Shown: positions 1-6,372, counted from the first letter of the stretch. The stretch: 8,721 nt of DNA from Syntrophomonadaceae bacterium (GCA_031265005.1 JAISDD010000275.1:1-8721); one strand, 5' to 3'. Notes: generated by a model not told the origin, from the letters alone. Translations and numbers: made by a program.

Positions 1-64
1 AAGTAAACAGCAATTTTTTTCTTAAATCCCCTACTTTTAAAGCTTGCTGCAAAGGATTTATCAT
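1..64 (-). CDS. secY: Protein translocase subunit SecY, N-terminal fragment
   Basis: Only the first 21 codons lie in the window; the gene runs off the low-coordinate end. The visible peptide starts MINPLQQALKVGDLRKKLLF, which fits the cytoplasmic N-terminal segment of SecY (pattern: basic amphipathic stretch, then LRKK-[IL]-LFT leading into the first transmembrane helix). SecY is the channel-forming subunit of the SecYEG translocon in the cytoplasmic membrane, and secY is the normal neighbour after rplO in the spc operon. The ATG directly follows the rplO TAA stop with no gap. Its Shine-Dalgarno sequence lies inside the last codons of rplO, so initiation is probably coupled to rplO termination. 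The identification rests on a short peptide plus gene context, which together are strong. Confidence 0.93.
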   Translation of the reverse strand, partial: MINPLQQALKVGDLRKKLLFT

Positions 65-508
65 TTAAATCACCTCTACCTTGCCCCCAGCGGCAATTAT
101 TTTTTCTTCCGCCTGGCGGCTAATTTTATGTGTTTTGACCATGAGTTGCTTTTTCAGTTCACCCTGCCCTAATATCTTTAAGCCGTTAAGTTTTTTCTTA
201 ACCAAGCCTAACTCACGCAACAGTTCTAAAGTAATCTCAGCTCCATTATCAAAACCATTTAAATCCTCAATATTGACTATAGCATATTCTTTCTTAAATA
301 CGCTATTGCTAAACCCGCGTTTGGGAATGCGTCTTTGCAAAGGCATCTGCCCGCCTTCAAACCCCAGCCTAGTTCCGCCGCCGGATCTCGCTTTTTGCCC
401 TTTATGTCCCCGGGTTGAAGTCTTGCCGTGGCCAGAACCAGTTCCCCGGCCTACTCTTTTAATTTTTTTCGTTGCCCCGGCCGGAGATTTCAATTCATGC
501 AGTTTCAT
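65..508 (-). CDS. rplO: 50S ribosomal protein L15
   Basis: L15 is a late-assembling large-subunit protein that binds 23S rRNA; the protein here is 147 aa, the usual bacterial length. It begins MKLHELKSP and shows the glycine- and basic-rich N-terminal extension typical of L15 (about residues 20-41, including GSGHGKTS and RGHKGQKAR), followed by [20 protein letters not shown] around 43-62. The C-terminal globular half ends with a family-like AAGGKVEVI. The reading frame can be extended one codon upstream to a TTG, but the ATG at 508 gives the conserved N-terminus and has a GGGAGG site 7 nt upstream, so I start there. It follows rpmD after 15 nt and its TAA abuts the secY ATG, the conserved rpmD-rplO-secY arrangement. 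Confidence 0.98.
   Translation of the reverse strand: MKLHELKSPAGATKKIKRVGRGTGSGHGKTSTRGHKGQKARSGGGTRLGFEGGQMPLQRRIPKRGFSNSVFKKEYAIVNIEDLNGFDNGAEITLELLRELGLVKKKLNGLKILGQGELKKQLMVKTHKISRQAEEKIIAAGGKVEVI
69..76 (-). promoter_or_regulatory. Shine-Dalgarno for secY inside the end of rplO
   Basis: The minus-strand octamer GAGGTGAT matches, without mismatch, the complement of the usual 16S rRNA 3' tail. It ends four nt before the rplO stop codon, and 8 nt separate its GAGG core from the secY ATG. The same bases encode the last residues of L15 (E-V-I), so the binding site is fully embedded in the upstream reading frame. Confidence 0.8.
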
Positions 509-515
509 CAATAAA

Positions 516-521
516 CCTCCC
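516..521 (-). promoter_or_regulatory. Shine-Dalgarno for rplO, fixes the ATG start
   Basis: GGGAGG on the minus strand lies 7 nt before the ATG at 508 and only 4 nt before the in-frame TTG at 511. The spacing favours the ATG. Confidence 0.75.
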
Positions 522-523
522 TG

Positions 524-709
524 TTAATCTATTTCTTCCACTTTCAGAAAATGATTAACTTTATTTATTTGCCCTCTTAATTGAGCGCTGTCTTCTCTAA
601 TCACTGTCTGATTAAGCTTCCTAAACCCTAAACTTTTGATAGTAGCTCTTTGGGTGGAAGGATAACCAATAAAACTTTTAGTCCAAGTGATCTTTAATTG
701 CTTGGCCAC
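524..709 (-). CDS. rpmD: 50S ribosomal protein L30
   Basis: L30 is a small single-domain 50S protein that contacts 23S rRNA and 5S rRNA surroundings. The 61-aa product has the family size and pattern: LKITWTKSFIGYPSTQRAT near the start, then LGFRKLNQTVIRED and a C-terminal INKVNHFLKVEE. Here the start is GTG (position 709), preceded by AGGAGG with 7 nt spacing. That site overlaps the rpsE stop codon as TAGGAGG, leaving only 11 nt between the two genes and suggesting termination-reinitiation. L30 is missing from some bacterial lineages, so its presence with a normal sequence is mildly informative. The position between rpsE and rplO is canonical. Confidence 0.96.
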   Translation of the reverse strand: MAKQLKITWTKSFIGYPSTQRATIKSLGFRKLNQTVIREDSAQLRGQINKVNHFLKVEEID

Positions 710-716
710 CGATCTC

Positions 717-723
717 CCTCCTA
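717..723 (-). promoter_or_regulatory. rpsE stop fused to rpmD Shine-Dalgarno (TAGGAGG)
   Basis: The TAG that ends rpsE supplies the first AG of the AGGAGG binding site for rpmD, whose GTG start is 7 nt further on. A ribosome terminating on rpsE therefore stops directly on the next initiation signal. Confidence 0.8.
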
Positions 724-1227
724 ATAAATTATTTCGTCAACAGTTTTACCACGTTGCCGGGCTACATCTTCAATACGTTTCAAACTATTTAATCCTTGCA
801 TAGTAGCATGCACCATGTTATTTGAATTGGAAGACCCCAATGATTTCGTCAATATATCTTTTATCCCCGCAGCTTCCAATACTGCGCGCACCGGCCCTCC
901 GGCAATGACCCCGGTACCTGGGGAAGCCGGTTTCAGCAAAACCGCTCCTGCTCCAAAGCGTCCGATAATCTGATGGGGGATAGTTCTTTCATCAATCAAA
1001 GGAATTTCCTTCATATTTTTCTTAGCGTTTTCCATCGCTTTACGAATAGATTCGGGTACTTCATTGGCTTTTCCTTTTCCAGTGCCAACACTTCCTTGCC
1101 CGTCTCCCACCACTACTAAAGCGCTGAAACTGAATCTGCGACCGCCTTTAACAACTTTTGCCACTCTCCGTATATTAACAACTTTCTCGATTAATTCCGG
1201 GGCCGCCGGTTGTTCTTTGTCAAACAT
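721..1227 (-). CDS. rpsE: 30S ribosomal protein S5
   Basis: S5 sits on the solvent side of the 30S body near the decoding region, affects translational fidelity and forms part of the mRNA entry tunnel. The 168-aa product shows the N-terminal double-stranded RNA-binding-like domain ([20 protein letters not shown], about 14-33) with the KVVKGGR loop at 24-30, where spectinomycin-resistance mutations occur in other bacteria. [18 protein letters not shown] (41-58) follows, then the C-terminal domain with [21 protein letters not shown] (about 101-121). The loop looks wild type. The ATG start has AGGAGG 6 nt upstream. The stop is TAG and overlaps the rpmD binding site. The upstream neighbour is rplR, 31 nt away. 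Confidence 0.98.
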   Translation of the reverse strand: MFDKEQPAAPELIEKVVNIRRVAKVVKGGRRFSFSALVVVGDGQGSVGTGKGKANEVPESIRKAMENAKKNMKEIPLIDERTIPHQIIGRFGAGAVLLKPASPGTGVIAGGPVRAVLEAAGIKDILTKSLGSSNSNNMVHATMQGLNSLKRIEDVARQRGKTVDEIIY

Positions 1228-1258
1228 CCTTTTCCTCCTAACTGTTTAAAGCATTTTC

Positions 1259-1624
1259 TCAAAATTGCAGGCCGCCTTCTCTTGCTGCATCGGCAAAAGC
1301 CGCGACATTCCCATGATATTTATAGCCTCCGCGATCAAAAACTACCGCTTTAATTCCTTGAGAAACTGCTTTTTCCGCAATCAAACCGCCTACTTTTTTA
1401 GCCGCCTCAGTGTCGGTAGTAGAATTCAAGTTTTTAAAATTTCCGTCATGCGTAGAAGCAGCTACCAAAGTAACTCCTTTTTGGTCATCAATAATCTGGG
1501 CATAAATATGTTTCAAACTCTTATAAACACATAAACGCGGCACTTCTCCGGTTCCTGATAATTTTCTTCTGATCCTCTTATGTTTTTCAATCCTAAGCTC
1601 ATTACGGCTCGTTTTTTTTATCAA
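1259..1624 (-). CDS. rplR: 50S ribosomal protein L18
   Basis: L18 binds 5S rRNA with L5 and helps attach it to the 50S central protuberance. The 121-aa product has the basic N-terminus ([20 protein letters not shown]), the core [19 protein letters not shown] from about 29, and the conserved C-terminal [20 protein letters not shown] (96-115). The start is TTG: the family-conserved MIKK-type N-terminus begins there, and an in-frame TAA lies two codons upstream, so no earlier start is possible. The purine-rich GGAAGGA upstream is an imperfect binding site with about 11 nt spacing, weaker than those of most neighbours. The stop is TGA. It lies between rplF (25 nt) and rpsE (31 nt), the standard spc order. 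Confidence 0.97.
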   Translation of the reverse strand: MIKKTSRNELRIEKHKRIRRKLSGTGEVPRLCVYKSLKHIYAQIIDDQKGVTLVAASTHDGNFKNLNSTTDTEAAKKVGGLIAEKAVSQGIKAVVFDRGGYKYHGNVAAFADAAREGGLQF

Positions 1625-1649
1625 AGCTTAACACATCCTTCCTAGTGGA

Positions 1650-2189
1650 TTATTTACTGCCGGCCTTGCCAACTTTGCGGCGAATAACCTCATTCTCATA
1701 TTTGATACCTTTCCCTTTATAAGGTTCAGGTTTTCTGATAGCCCTGATATGAGCAGCCGTATTTCCCACCAGTTGTTTATCGATCCCTTTTATGTTTATT
1801 CTGGTCGGCGCCGGAACTTCAAATTCAATTCCCACCGGCGGATTTATTTCTACCAGATGCGAAAAACCAATATTAATAACCAGTTTACTGCCTTGCATTT
1901 GCGCACGGTAACCCACTCCTACTAATTCCAGTTTTTTTTCAAAACCTTGAGTCACTCCTTCGACCATATTGGCCAATAAAGCCCGGCTCAGCCCGTGTAA
2001 AGCTCTATGCGCCTTGCTGTCGCTTATTCGTTCTACGATAAGCTGGCTTTCCTCTTGGACTAATTTCACCGCTTCAGTCAGTTTTTGTATCAGCTCTCCT
2101 TTTGGCCCCTTTACTTTAACTATATTGTTATTTATCTCAATTACTACATTCTTAGGTACGTTTATTGGTTTCTTGCCAATTCTAGACAC
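1650..2189 (-). CDS. rplF: 50S ribosomal protein L6
   Basis: L6 has two similar alpha/beta domains and lies near the sarcin-ricin loop and factor-binding site of the 50S subunit. The 179-aa product matches the family length: [15 protein letters not shown] at the start, KVKGPKGEL near 26-34, [23 protein letters not shown] at the centre, and the conserved C-terminal [20 protein letters not shown] (153-172). Here the start codon is GTG, preceded by GGAGGGG with suitable spacing; an overlapping upstream GTG is out of frame. The gene follows rpsH by 17 nt. Nothing is missing relative to bacterial L6. Confidence 0.98.
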   Translation of the reverse strand: MSRIGKKPINVPKNVVIEINNNIVKVKGPKGELIQKLTEAVKLVQEESQLIVERISDSKAHRALHGLSRALLANMVEGVTQGFEKKLELVGVGYRAQMQGSKLVINIGFSHLVEINPPVGIEFEVPAPTRINIKGIDKQLVGNTAAHIRAIRKPEPYKGKGIKYENEVIRRKVGKAGSK

Positions 2190-2206
2190 TTTTCACCCCT
2201 CCACTG

Positions 2207-2605
2207 CTACCAAATATAACATACTACTTCGCCGCCCAGTTTAGATTTGCGCGCGTTCTTATCTGTCATTAGCCCTCGGGACGTCGATATCACAGCCGTC
2301 CCTAATCCTCCCAGCACTTTAGGAATTTCATCTTTTTTCACGTACACACGTAAACCCGGTTTACTTATCCTTTTCAAACCAGTTATGATTTTTTGTTTAT
2401 TAGCTCCATATTTTAAATAAACTCTAATAATACCTTGCTTGCCGTCTTCAATATATTCAAAATCCTTGATATACCCTTCTTCGTGCATTATCCTCGCAAT
2501 CGCTATTTTAATCCTGGAACTGGGTATCTCGACGGTCTCATGCATTACCATATTACCGTTTCTAATTCTGGTCAGAAAATCGGCTATAGGGTCAGTCATG
2601 GCCAT
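2207..2605 (-). CDS. rpsH: 30S ribosomal protein S8
   Basis: S8 is a primary 16S rRNA-binding protein (helix 21) needed for assembly of the platform, and in E. coli it is also the translational repressor of the spc operon. The 132-aa product starts [20 protein letters not shown] and ends with the C-terminal RNA-binding signature including STSRGLMT (107-114) and GGEVVCYIW (124-132), the expected pattern with one cysteine near the end. There are two in-frame ATGs, codons 1 and 3. The first has AAAGGAGG with 7 nt spacing to the start and matches the usual M-x-MTDPIAD N-terminus, so I chose it. The stop is TAG. Whether S8 regulates this operon cannot be seen; I found no obvious rRNA-like hairpin at the rplX-rplE junction. 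Confidence 0.98.
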   Translation of the reverse strand: MAMTDPIADFLTRIRNGNMVMHETVEIPSSRIKIAIARIMHEEGYIKDFEYIEDGKQGIIRVYLKYGANKQKIITGLKRISKPGLRVYVKKDEIPKVLGGLGTAVISTSRGLMTDKNARKSKLGGEVVCYIW

Positions 2606-2633
2606 AATAAAACCTCCTTTACCAAATCAAAAA

Positions 2634-2819
2634 CTACCAGCTAGACTTTGTAACCCCAGGAATTTCACCTTTATGCGCTAACTGTCTAAAGCATAACCTG
2701 CACATACCGAACTTACGCAAATAAGCTCTGGGTCTGCCACATATCTTACAGCGATTATATTCTCTAACTTCAAACTTTTGTTTGCGTTGCTGTTTAACCA
2801 CCAATGCTTTTTTAGCCAT
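2634..2819 (-). CDS. rpsN: 30S ribosomal protein S14, zinc-binding type (type Z)
   Basis: S14 is a 30S head protein required late in assembly. The 61-aa product is the short form, with four cysteines in two CxxC pairs (C24, C27, C40, C43: RCKICGRPR and [11 protein letters not shown]) that ligate zinc, followed by IPGVTKSSW at the C-terminus. The alternative long S14 of about 100 aa lacks these cysteines. Many Firmicutes and Actinobacteria carry the zinc form in the spc operon and a zinc-free paralogue elsewhere under Zur control; whether this genome has one cannot be seen. The ATG start has AGGAGGT upstream that overlaps the rplE TAG stop, with a 14-nt gap between genes. The next gene, rpsH, is 28 nt away. 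Confidence 0.98.
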   Translation of the reverse strand: MAKKALVVKQQRKQKFEVREYNRCKICGRPRAYLRKFGMCRLCFRQLAHKGEIPGVTKSSW

Positions 2820-2829
2820 TGAAAAATTA

Positions 2830-2836
2830 CCTCCTA
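2830..2836 (-). promoter_or_regulatory. rplE stop fused to rpsN Shine-Dalgarno (TAGGAGG)
   Basis: The rplE stop TAG forms the start of AGGAGGT, which lies about 10 nt before the rpsN ATG. It is the same TAGGAGG arrangement as at the rpsE-rpmD junction, consistent with coupled translation. Confidence 0.8.
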
Positions 2837-3370
2837 TCTAAATGGCATTCCCATTTTTCTCAACAATTCCCGAGCTTCTTCGTCCGTCTTCGCTGTAGTG
2901 ATAATTGCCACTTCCAAGCCTCTTATTTTATCGATCTTATCATAGTCAATTTCCGGGAATATAGTTTGTTCCTTGATCCCTAAAGAAAAATTACCGCGCC
3001 CATCAAATGCTTGCGGGGATATACCTCTGAAATCGCGAACGCGGGGCAACGCTAAATTGATTAATTTTTCGAGGAAATCATACATTCTTGGTCCGCGCAA
3101 AGTTACTTTACAGCCTATAGCCATTCCTTCCCTAAGCTTGAACCCGGCAATGGATTTTTTAGCTCTGGTGACTACAGGTTTTTGGCCTGAAATAACCTTA
3201 AGATCGTTAAGCGCTCCATCTAACGCTTTGGGATTTTGGATCGCTTCTCCAACTCCTACATTCAAAACAACCTTTTCAATTTTAGGCACCTGCATTACAT
3301 TTTTATAATTAAACATATTTACCATTGCTGGCACAATATCGTCTTTGTAACGATTATAAAGCCTTGTCAC
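2834..3370 (-). CDS. rplE: 50S ribosomal protein L5
   Basis: L5 binds 5S rRNA and forms part of the central protuberance, contacting P-site tRNA and the 30S head. The 178-aa product matches the family in length and pattern: [16 protein letters not shown] at the N-terminus, [19 protein letters not shown] (25-43), [20 protein letters not shown] (61-80), [20 protein letters not shown] (108-127) and a C-terminal [16 protein letters not shown]. The start codon is GTG. Its binding site is a perfect AAAGGAGG, but spacing is somewhat long (11 nt from AGGAGG). No closer in-frame start exists, and the N-terminus lines up with Bacillus L5. It follows rplX after 31 nt, and the TAG stop doubles as part of the rpsN binding site. 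Confidence 0.98.
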   Translation of the reverse strand: MTRLYNRYKDDIVPAMVNMFNYKNVMQVPKIEKVVLNVGVGEAIQNPKALDGALNDLKVISGQKPVVTRAKKSIAGFKLREGMAIGCKVTLRGPRMYDFLEKLINLALPRVRDFRGISPQAFDGRGNFSLGIKEQTIFPEIDYDKIDKIRGLEVAIITTAKTDEEARELLRKMGMPFR

Positions 3371-3401
3371 TCTACTTTTTTCCTCCTTTCCAGAAGTTTA
3401 T

Positions 3402-3713
3402 TTATTTCAATATCTCTCCGCATTTTTTACATACTCTTGCTTTTTCATTATTGTCTAAAAATTTTATTCCTACGCGGGTAGGTTTTTTACAATTATCGCA
3501 TACCAGCATAACATTGGAGCGGTGGAGCGACGCTTCCATGCTCAATATGCCTCCCTGGGGCAAAGAACGGCTGGGTTTCTGATGTTTCTTTATCTTATTA
3601 ACTCCTTCAACAACTACCCGGTTGGTCGCCGTTATCATTCTCAGTACTTTCCCCTGTTTTCCAGCATCTTTTCCAGTTAAGACTTTGACTGTATCGCCTT
3701 TTTTGATACTCAA
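3402..3713 (-). CDS. rplX: 50S ribosomal protein L24 with C-terminal zinc ribbon
   Basis: L24 is an assembly-initiator protein that binds 23S rRNA domain I near the polypeptide exit. The N-terminal KOW motif is clear (KKGDTVKVLTGKDAGKQGKV), followed by VVVEGVNKIKKHQKP and a C-terminal extension with two CxxC pairs (C72/C75 CDNC and C95/C98 CKKC), a zinc ribbon seen in many clostridial L24 proteins but not in Bacillus subtilis or E. coli. Two starts are possible. An ATG at 3719 gives 105 aa but sits only 2 nt from AGGAGG; the TTG at 3713 has 8 nt spacing and gives a 103-aa protein starting MSIKKGD, which aligns with Bacillus MHVKKGD. I prefer the TTG, with moderate confidence. Gene identity is certain. 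The gap to rplN is 18 nt. Confidence 0.93.
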   Translation of the reverse strand: MSIKKGDTVKVLTGKDAGKQGKVLRMITATNRVVVEGVNKIKKHQKPSRSLPQGGILSMEASLHRSNVMLVCDNCKKPTRVGIKFLDNNEKARVCKKCGEILK

Positions 3714-3721
3714 TTTCATTC

Positions 3722-3728
3722 CCTCCTT
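3722..3728 (-). promoter_or_regulatory. Shine-Dalgarno for rplX, favours a TTG start
   Basis: AAGGAGG lies 2 nt before the ATG at 3719 but 8 nt before the in-frame TTG at 3713. Normal spacing is about 5 to 10 nt, so the TTG is the better-supported start. Confidence 0.65.
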
Positions 3729-3731
3729 ATA

Positions 3732-4100
3732 TTAAAGGACTTCCGGAGCTAAGGAAACAATTTTCATAAAATTCTTATCCCTTAATTCTCTGGCTACCGG
3801 TCCGAAAATGCGAGTACCTCTAGGGTTATTATTATCATCAATGATCACCGCCGCGTTTTCTGAAAAAGCAATGTAAGAACCGTCAATCCGCCTGATTTCT
3901 TTTTTTGTTCTCACCACAACTGCTTTAACTACATCGCCTTTTTTGACGACGCCCCCTGGTGAAGCCTCTTTAACTGACGCTACTATAATATCTCCAACGG
4001 TAGCATACCTTCGAGTAGATCCACCCAAAACTTTGATACACAATACCCGCTTAGCTCCGGTATTATCACCTACCTGAAGCATGGTTTCCTGTTGTATCAC
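3732..4100 (-). CDS. rplN: 50S ribosomal protein L14
   Basis: L14 is a beta-barrel protein at the subunit interface that forms an intersubunit bridge, and its surface binds the silencing factor RsfS. The product is 122 aa, the characteristic bacterial length, when started at the GTG at 4100: [19 protein letters not shown], with the signature DNTGA at 12-16, [15 protein letters not shown] in the middle and IFGPVAREL at 98-106. The open frame extends ten codons further upstream to a TTG, but that segment has no family counterpart, and the GTG has AAGGAGG with 8 nt spacing. In the E. coli arrangement rplN opens the spc operon; here only 30 nt separate it from rpsQ and no promoter is apparent there. 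Confidence 0.97.
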   Translation of the reverse strand: MIQQETMLQVGDNTGAKRVLCIKVLGGSTRRYATVGDIIVASVKEASPGGVVKKGDVVKAVVVRTKKEIRRIDGSYIAFSENAAVIIDDNNNPRGTRIFGPVARELRDKNFMKIVSLAPEVL

Positions 4101-4108
4101 AGTATAAA

Positions 4109-4115
4109 CCTCCTT
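4109..4115 (-). promoter_or_regulatory. Shine-Dalgarno for rplN, fixes the GTG start
   Basis: AAGGAGG on the minus strand lies 8 nt before the GTG at 4100. It falls inside the longer open frame that begins at the TTG at 4130, which argues against that upstream start. Confidence 0.8.
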
Positions 4116-4130
4116 CGAGTTAATTAACAA

Positions 4131-4400
4131 TTATTCTAATGATTTAGCTTTTTTCACTATCTCCAACAGCCGCCATCGCTTATCTTTACTCAGCGGCCTG
4201 GTTTCCATTATCTTTACTACATCCCCAATTCCAGCTTCATTTTTTTCATCATGGGATTTATATTTTTTGCTGGTCTTTATAGTTTTCTTATAAAGAGGAT
4301 GCCGTTTTACAGTATCTACCCTAACAGTAATAGTCTTTTCCATTTTATTACTAGTTACCGTTCCTATTTTGACTTTCCTGTTCGCTTGATTTTCCACCAC
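4131..4400 (-). CDS. rpsQ: 30S ribosomal protein S17
   Basis: S17 is a primary 16S rRNA-binding protein with an OB fold, important early in 30S assembly. From the GTG at 4400 it is 89 aa (family about 84-88). The core reads [20 protein letters not shown] (9-28), then RHPLYKK (33-39), and [20 protein letters not shown] (59-78), all typical. A longer frame begins at a TTG at 4442 inside rpmC, adding 14 residues with no family match. The AAGGAGG site just after the rpmC stop lies 9 nt before the GTG at 4400 and 12 nt before a second GTG at 4397, so the first of the tandem GTGs is preferred; a one-residue shift is possible. The gap to rpmC is 16 nt. Confidence 0.94.
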   Translation of the reverse strand: MVENQANRKVKIGTVTSNKMEKTITVRVDTVKRHPLYKKTIKTSKKYKSHDEKNEAGIGDVVKIMETRPLSKDKRWRLLEIVKKAKSLE

Positions 4401-4409
4401 CTTCAGCCC

Positions 4410-4416
4410 CCTCCTT
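4410..4416 (-). promoter_or_regulatory. Shine-Dalgarno for rpsQ, immediately after rpmC stop
   Basis: AAGGAGG directly follows the rpmC TAA and is followed by three more G. Spacing of 9 nt to the GTG at 4400 selects it over the adjacent GTG and excludes the upstream TTG at 4442. Confidence 0.75.
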
Positions 4417-4626
4417 TTAATTTTCTCCGTTTTCTCTGGCAATTTCTCTTTGTCTCAGAATAGTTTTACACCGGGCTATGTTTTTCCGTACGTCACGAAT
4501 ACGCATATGATTATCTAATTGGCCGGTGGCAAGCTGAAATCTAAGGTTAAACAATTCTTCTTTATAGTTATAAACTTCTTTATGCAATTCCTCGTCGGTC
4601 AACTCCCTAATTTTACTGGCTTTCAC
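4417..4626 (-). CDS. rpmC: 50S ribosomal protein L29
   Basis: L29 is a small helical-hairpin protein at the polypeptide exit site, next to L23, where it takes part in chaperone and SRP docking. The 69-aa product shows [18 protein letters not shown], the hallmark [13 protein letters not shown] (25-37) and [20 protein letters not shown]. An unusual cysteine replaces the common aliphatic residue in the IARxKT segment. The start is GTG at 4626, inside rplP: the two genes overlap by 14 nt in different frames. An in-frame TAA lies immediately before this GTG, so no earlier start is possible. Nearby GGTGG and GAGGT are weaker or closer binding sites than those of most neighbours, consistent with dependence on rplP translation. 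Confidence 0.96.
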   Translation of the reverse strand: MKASKIRELTDEELHKEVYNYKEELFNLRFQLATGQLDNHMRIRDVRKNIARCKTILRQREIARENGEN

Positions 4627-5050
4627 TTACCTCACCACCCATTTCTTCGCGTTTTATGAATTTGCATTTTATCGGCAGTTTATGTGAAGCCAAACGCATA
4701 GCTTCTCTTGCTGTTTCCTCATTTACGCCTGATAATTCGAACATTACTCTGCCTGGCTTAACTACCGCAATCCAATGCTCAGGAGACCCTTTTCCTTTTC
4801 CCATCCTAGTTTCAGCTGGTTTTACTGTCAAAGGGCGGTCCGGGAATACTTTGATCCAAAGCTGTCCACCTCTTTTTATATATCTGTTTATCGCAATACG
4901 CGCCGCTTCAATTTGACGGTTAGTAAGCCAAACCGCTTCCAAAGCTTGCAAACCAAAATCGCCATAGGTCACTTCATTCCCTTTGTTCGCTTTTCCTTTT
5001 AAACTTGGACGATGCTGCTTTCTGTGTTTAACTCTTTTAGGAGTGAGCAT
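4613..5050 (-). CDS. rplP: 50S ribosomal protein L16
   Basis: L16 is a late-assembling 50S protein that helps organise the A-site and peptidyl-transferase region. The 145-aa product starts [20 protein letters not shown] and contains [20 protein letters not shown] (29-48), [18 protein letters not shown], and the conserved [14 protein letters not shown] (78-91) with R82, the position matching the arginine that is hydroxylated in E. coli L16. The C-terminal part ([10 protein letters not shown]) is also typical. The ATG shares its A with the rpsC TAA stop (TAATG), and a GAGGAGG site lies within the end of rpsC. The 3' end overlaps rpmC by 14 nt. Both junctions suggest translational coupling. Confidence 0.98.
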   Translation of the reverse strand: MLTPKRVKHRKQHRPSLKGKANKGNEVTYGDFGLQALEAVWLTNRQIEAARIAINRYIKRGGQLWIKVFPDRPLTVKPAETRMGKGKGSPEHWIAVVKPGRVMFELSGVNEETAREAMRLASHKLPIKCKFIKREEMGGEVSESQ

Positions 5051-5724
5051 TACTGATCGCCCTCCTCTATAATATTCTGTTTGGGCCTATTTTTTGCTTC
5101 AGGAAGAATTTCTCCCCGGTTTATCCACGCTTTTACTCCAATTTTTCCATAAGTAGTATTAGCTTCGGCAAATCCATAATCAATATCGGCCCTTAAAGTA
5201 TGGAGAGGAACTTTTCCTTCCGCATACCATTCAGTTCTAGCTATTTCAGCCCCATTTAAACGTCCTGAAATAGCGATTTTGATTCCTAAGCCCCCTACTC
5301 GCATGGTTCTCCCCACCGACTGTTTGATCGCCCTGCGGATAGATATCCTCTTTTCAATCTGTTGAGCTACATTTTCAGCCACTATCTGAGCGTCCAACTC
5401 CGGTTTTTTTATTTCTTGAATATTGACATTAACATTCTTATTGGTCATAAGCGTTAACTGCGTTTTTAAACTCTCCACTTCTGTGCCGCCTCGTCCGATG
5501 ATGATTCCGGGTTTGGCAGTATGAATGGTAACTCTTACCCTATTCCCTGTTCTTTGTATTTCAACTTTGGAAATTCCCGCAGCAAAGAAACGATCTTTTA
5601 TATAATTTCTGACTTTATAATCTTCGTGAAGAAGGTCACTGTAATCTCTGTCTGCATACCAATTAGAATCCCAATCTCTGATTATGCCTAGCCTAAACCC
5701 TTTGGGATGTACCTTATGGCCCAC
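5050..5724 (-). CDS. rpsC: 30S ribosomal protein S3
   Basis: S3 lies in the 30S head at the mRNA entry channel and contributes to helicase activity there. The 224-aa product begins [20 protein letters not shown]. Its type-II KH domain carries the GxxG loop as GRGG at 77-80 ([17 protein letters not shown]). RRAIKQ at 130-135 corresponds to the basic residues linked to helicase function, and the C-terminal domain reads [20 protein letters not shown] (144-163) and [17 protein letters not shown]. Here the start is GTG, whose first G is also the last base of the rplV TAG stop (TAGTG). AAAAGGAGG lies 7 nt upstream, within the last codons of rplV. Confidence 0.98.
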   Translation of the reverse strand: MGHKVHPKGFRLGIIRDWDSNWYADRDYSDLLHEDYKVRNYIKDRFFAAGISKVEIQRTGNRVRVTIHTAKPGIIIGRGGTEVESLKTQLTLMTNKNVNVNIQEIKKPELDAQIVAENVAQQIEKRISIRRAIKQSVGRTMRVGGLGIKIAISGRLNGAEIARTEWYAEGKVPLHTLRADIDYGFAEANTTYGKIGVKAWINRGEILPEAKNRPKQNIIEEGDQ

Positions 5725-6065
5725 TATTTAGCCTCCTTTTCTTTCAATACTACAGTGATATGGCTGGTTCTATGGCGCATAACATCCGCCCTGCCATAAC
5801 CTCTAGGCTTCATTCTCTTTAAAGTCGGTCCCTCGTCAATATATATTTCCGAAACATAAAGTATATCTGAGTCCATGTTATAATTATGTTCCGCATTAGC
5901 AACCGCTGAATTTAAAACTTTATTTATGAATCTTGCCGGCTTTTTATTTGCGTAACGCAGTATACCTGCCGCTTCGCGGATATTCTTTTTTCTGATTAAG
6001 TCCGCTACCTGCCGAGCTTTCAGCGGTGACATTCTAATGTATCGAGCTACGGCTCTTGATTCCAT
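5724..6065 (-). CDS. rplV: 50S ribosomal protein L22
   Basis: L22 binds 23S rRNA domains and sends a long beta-hairpin into the polypeptide exit tunnel, where changes give macrolide resistance in other bacteria. The 113-aa product shows [22 protein letters not shown] (4-25), [20 protein letters not shown] (46-65) and the hairpin with [20 protein letters not shown] (78-97), followed by [10 protein letters not shown]. The hairpin has normal length, with no insertion or deletion suggestive of macrolide resistance. The start is ATG with AAAGGAG upstream, directly after the rpsS TAG stop (gap 15 nt). The 3' end overlaps rpsC by one base. Confidence 0.98.
   Translation of the reverse strand: MESRAVARYIRMSPLKARQVADLIRKKNIREAAGILRYANKKPARFINKVLNSAVANAEHNYNMDSDILYVSEIYIDEGPTLKRMKPRGYGRADVMRHRTSHITVVLKEKEAK
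5732..5740 (-). promoter_or_regulatory. Shine-Dalgarno for rpsC inside the end of rplV
   Basis: AAAAGGAGG encodes part of the last L22 residues (K-E-A-K) and lies 7 nt before the rpsC GTG. The binding site and the TAGTG junction together make rpsC initiation dependent on, or aided by, ribosomes finishing rplV. Confidence 0.8.
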
Positions 6066-6080
6066 TTACAGCTCTCCTTT

Positions 6081-6365
6081 CTATCTAGCTCTGCTGGTTT
6101 TTTCCGATTTTCCCGCATGTCCTCTGTAAGTGCGCGTGGGAGAAAATTCCCCTAATTTCATCCCTACCATATCTTCCGTAATGTAAACTGGTATATGCTT
6201 GCGTCCATCATGGACTGCCAGAGTATGCCCTATCATTTGCGGTAAAATAGTTGATCTGCGCGACCATGTTTTTATAACTTTTTTTTGTTCGCTCTGATTC
6301 ATATTATCAATTTTCTTTAACAGCTTTTCTTCGCAATAAGGTCCTTTTTTAAGCGACCTTCCCAT
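6081..6365 (-). CDS. rpsS: 30S ribosomal protein S19
   Basis: S19 is a 30S head protein that pairs with S13 and contacts A-site tRNA and the 50S bridge. The 94-aa product starts [20 protein letters not shown] and includes [20 protein letters not shown] (31-50), [19 protein letters not shown] and [16 protein letters not shown], all conserved. Residue 11 is cysteine where valine or another aliphatic residue is more usual. The ATG is preceded by AAAGGAGGTT. This site begins in the rplB stop codon (TAAAGGAGG), so only 13 nt separate the genes. The stop is TAG and is followed at once by the rplV binding site. Confidence 0.98.
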   Translation of the reverse strand: MGRSLKKGPYCEEKLLKKIDNMNQSEQKKVIKTWSRRSTILPQMIGHTLAVHDGRKHIPVYITEDMVGMKLGEFSPTRTYRGHAGKSEKTSRAR

Positions 6366-6372
6366 GGCGGAA

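Noticed and set aside
81..527. A 148-codon open frame on the plus strand opposite rplO
   Set aside because: It is antisense to a well-conserved ribosomal protein gene along its whole length, its product resembles no family I know, and it has no convincing ribosome binding site.
2973..3308. A 111-codon plus-strand open frame opposite rplE
   Set aside because: It lies wholly antisense to the conserved L5 gene with no recognisable product. Other shorter plus-strand frames were rejected for the same reason.
3371..3401. A possible S8-binding regulatory hairpin before rplE, as in the E. coli spc mRNA
   Set aside because: By eye the gap contains only a ribosome binding site and A-rich sequence without a clear stem; a covariance search would be needed to revive the idea.
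4101..4130. A 10-residue N-terminal extension of L14 starting at a TTG
   Set aside because: The GTG at 4100 gives the exact family length of 122 aa and has a well-placed AAGGAGG; the extension translates across that site.
4401..4442. A 14-residue N-terminal extension of S17 starting at a TTG
   Set aside because: It overlaps the end of rpmC, would contain the Shine-Dalgarno itself, and has no counterpart in S17 proteins.
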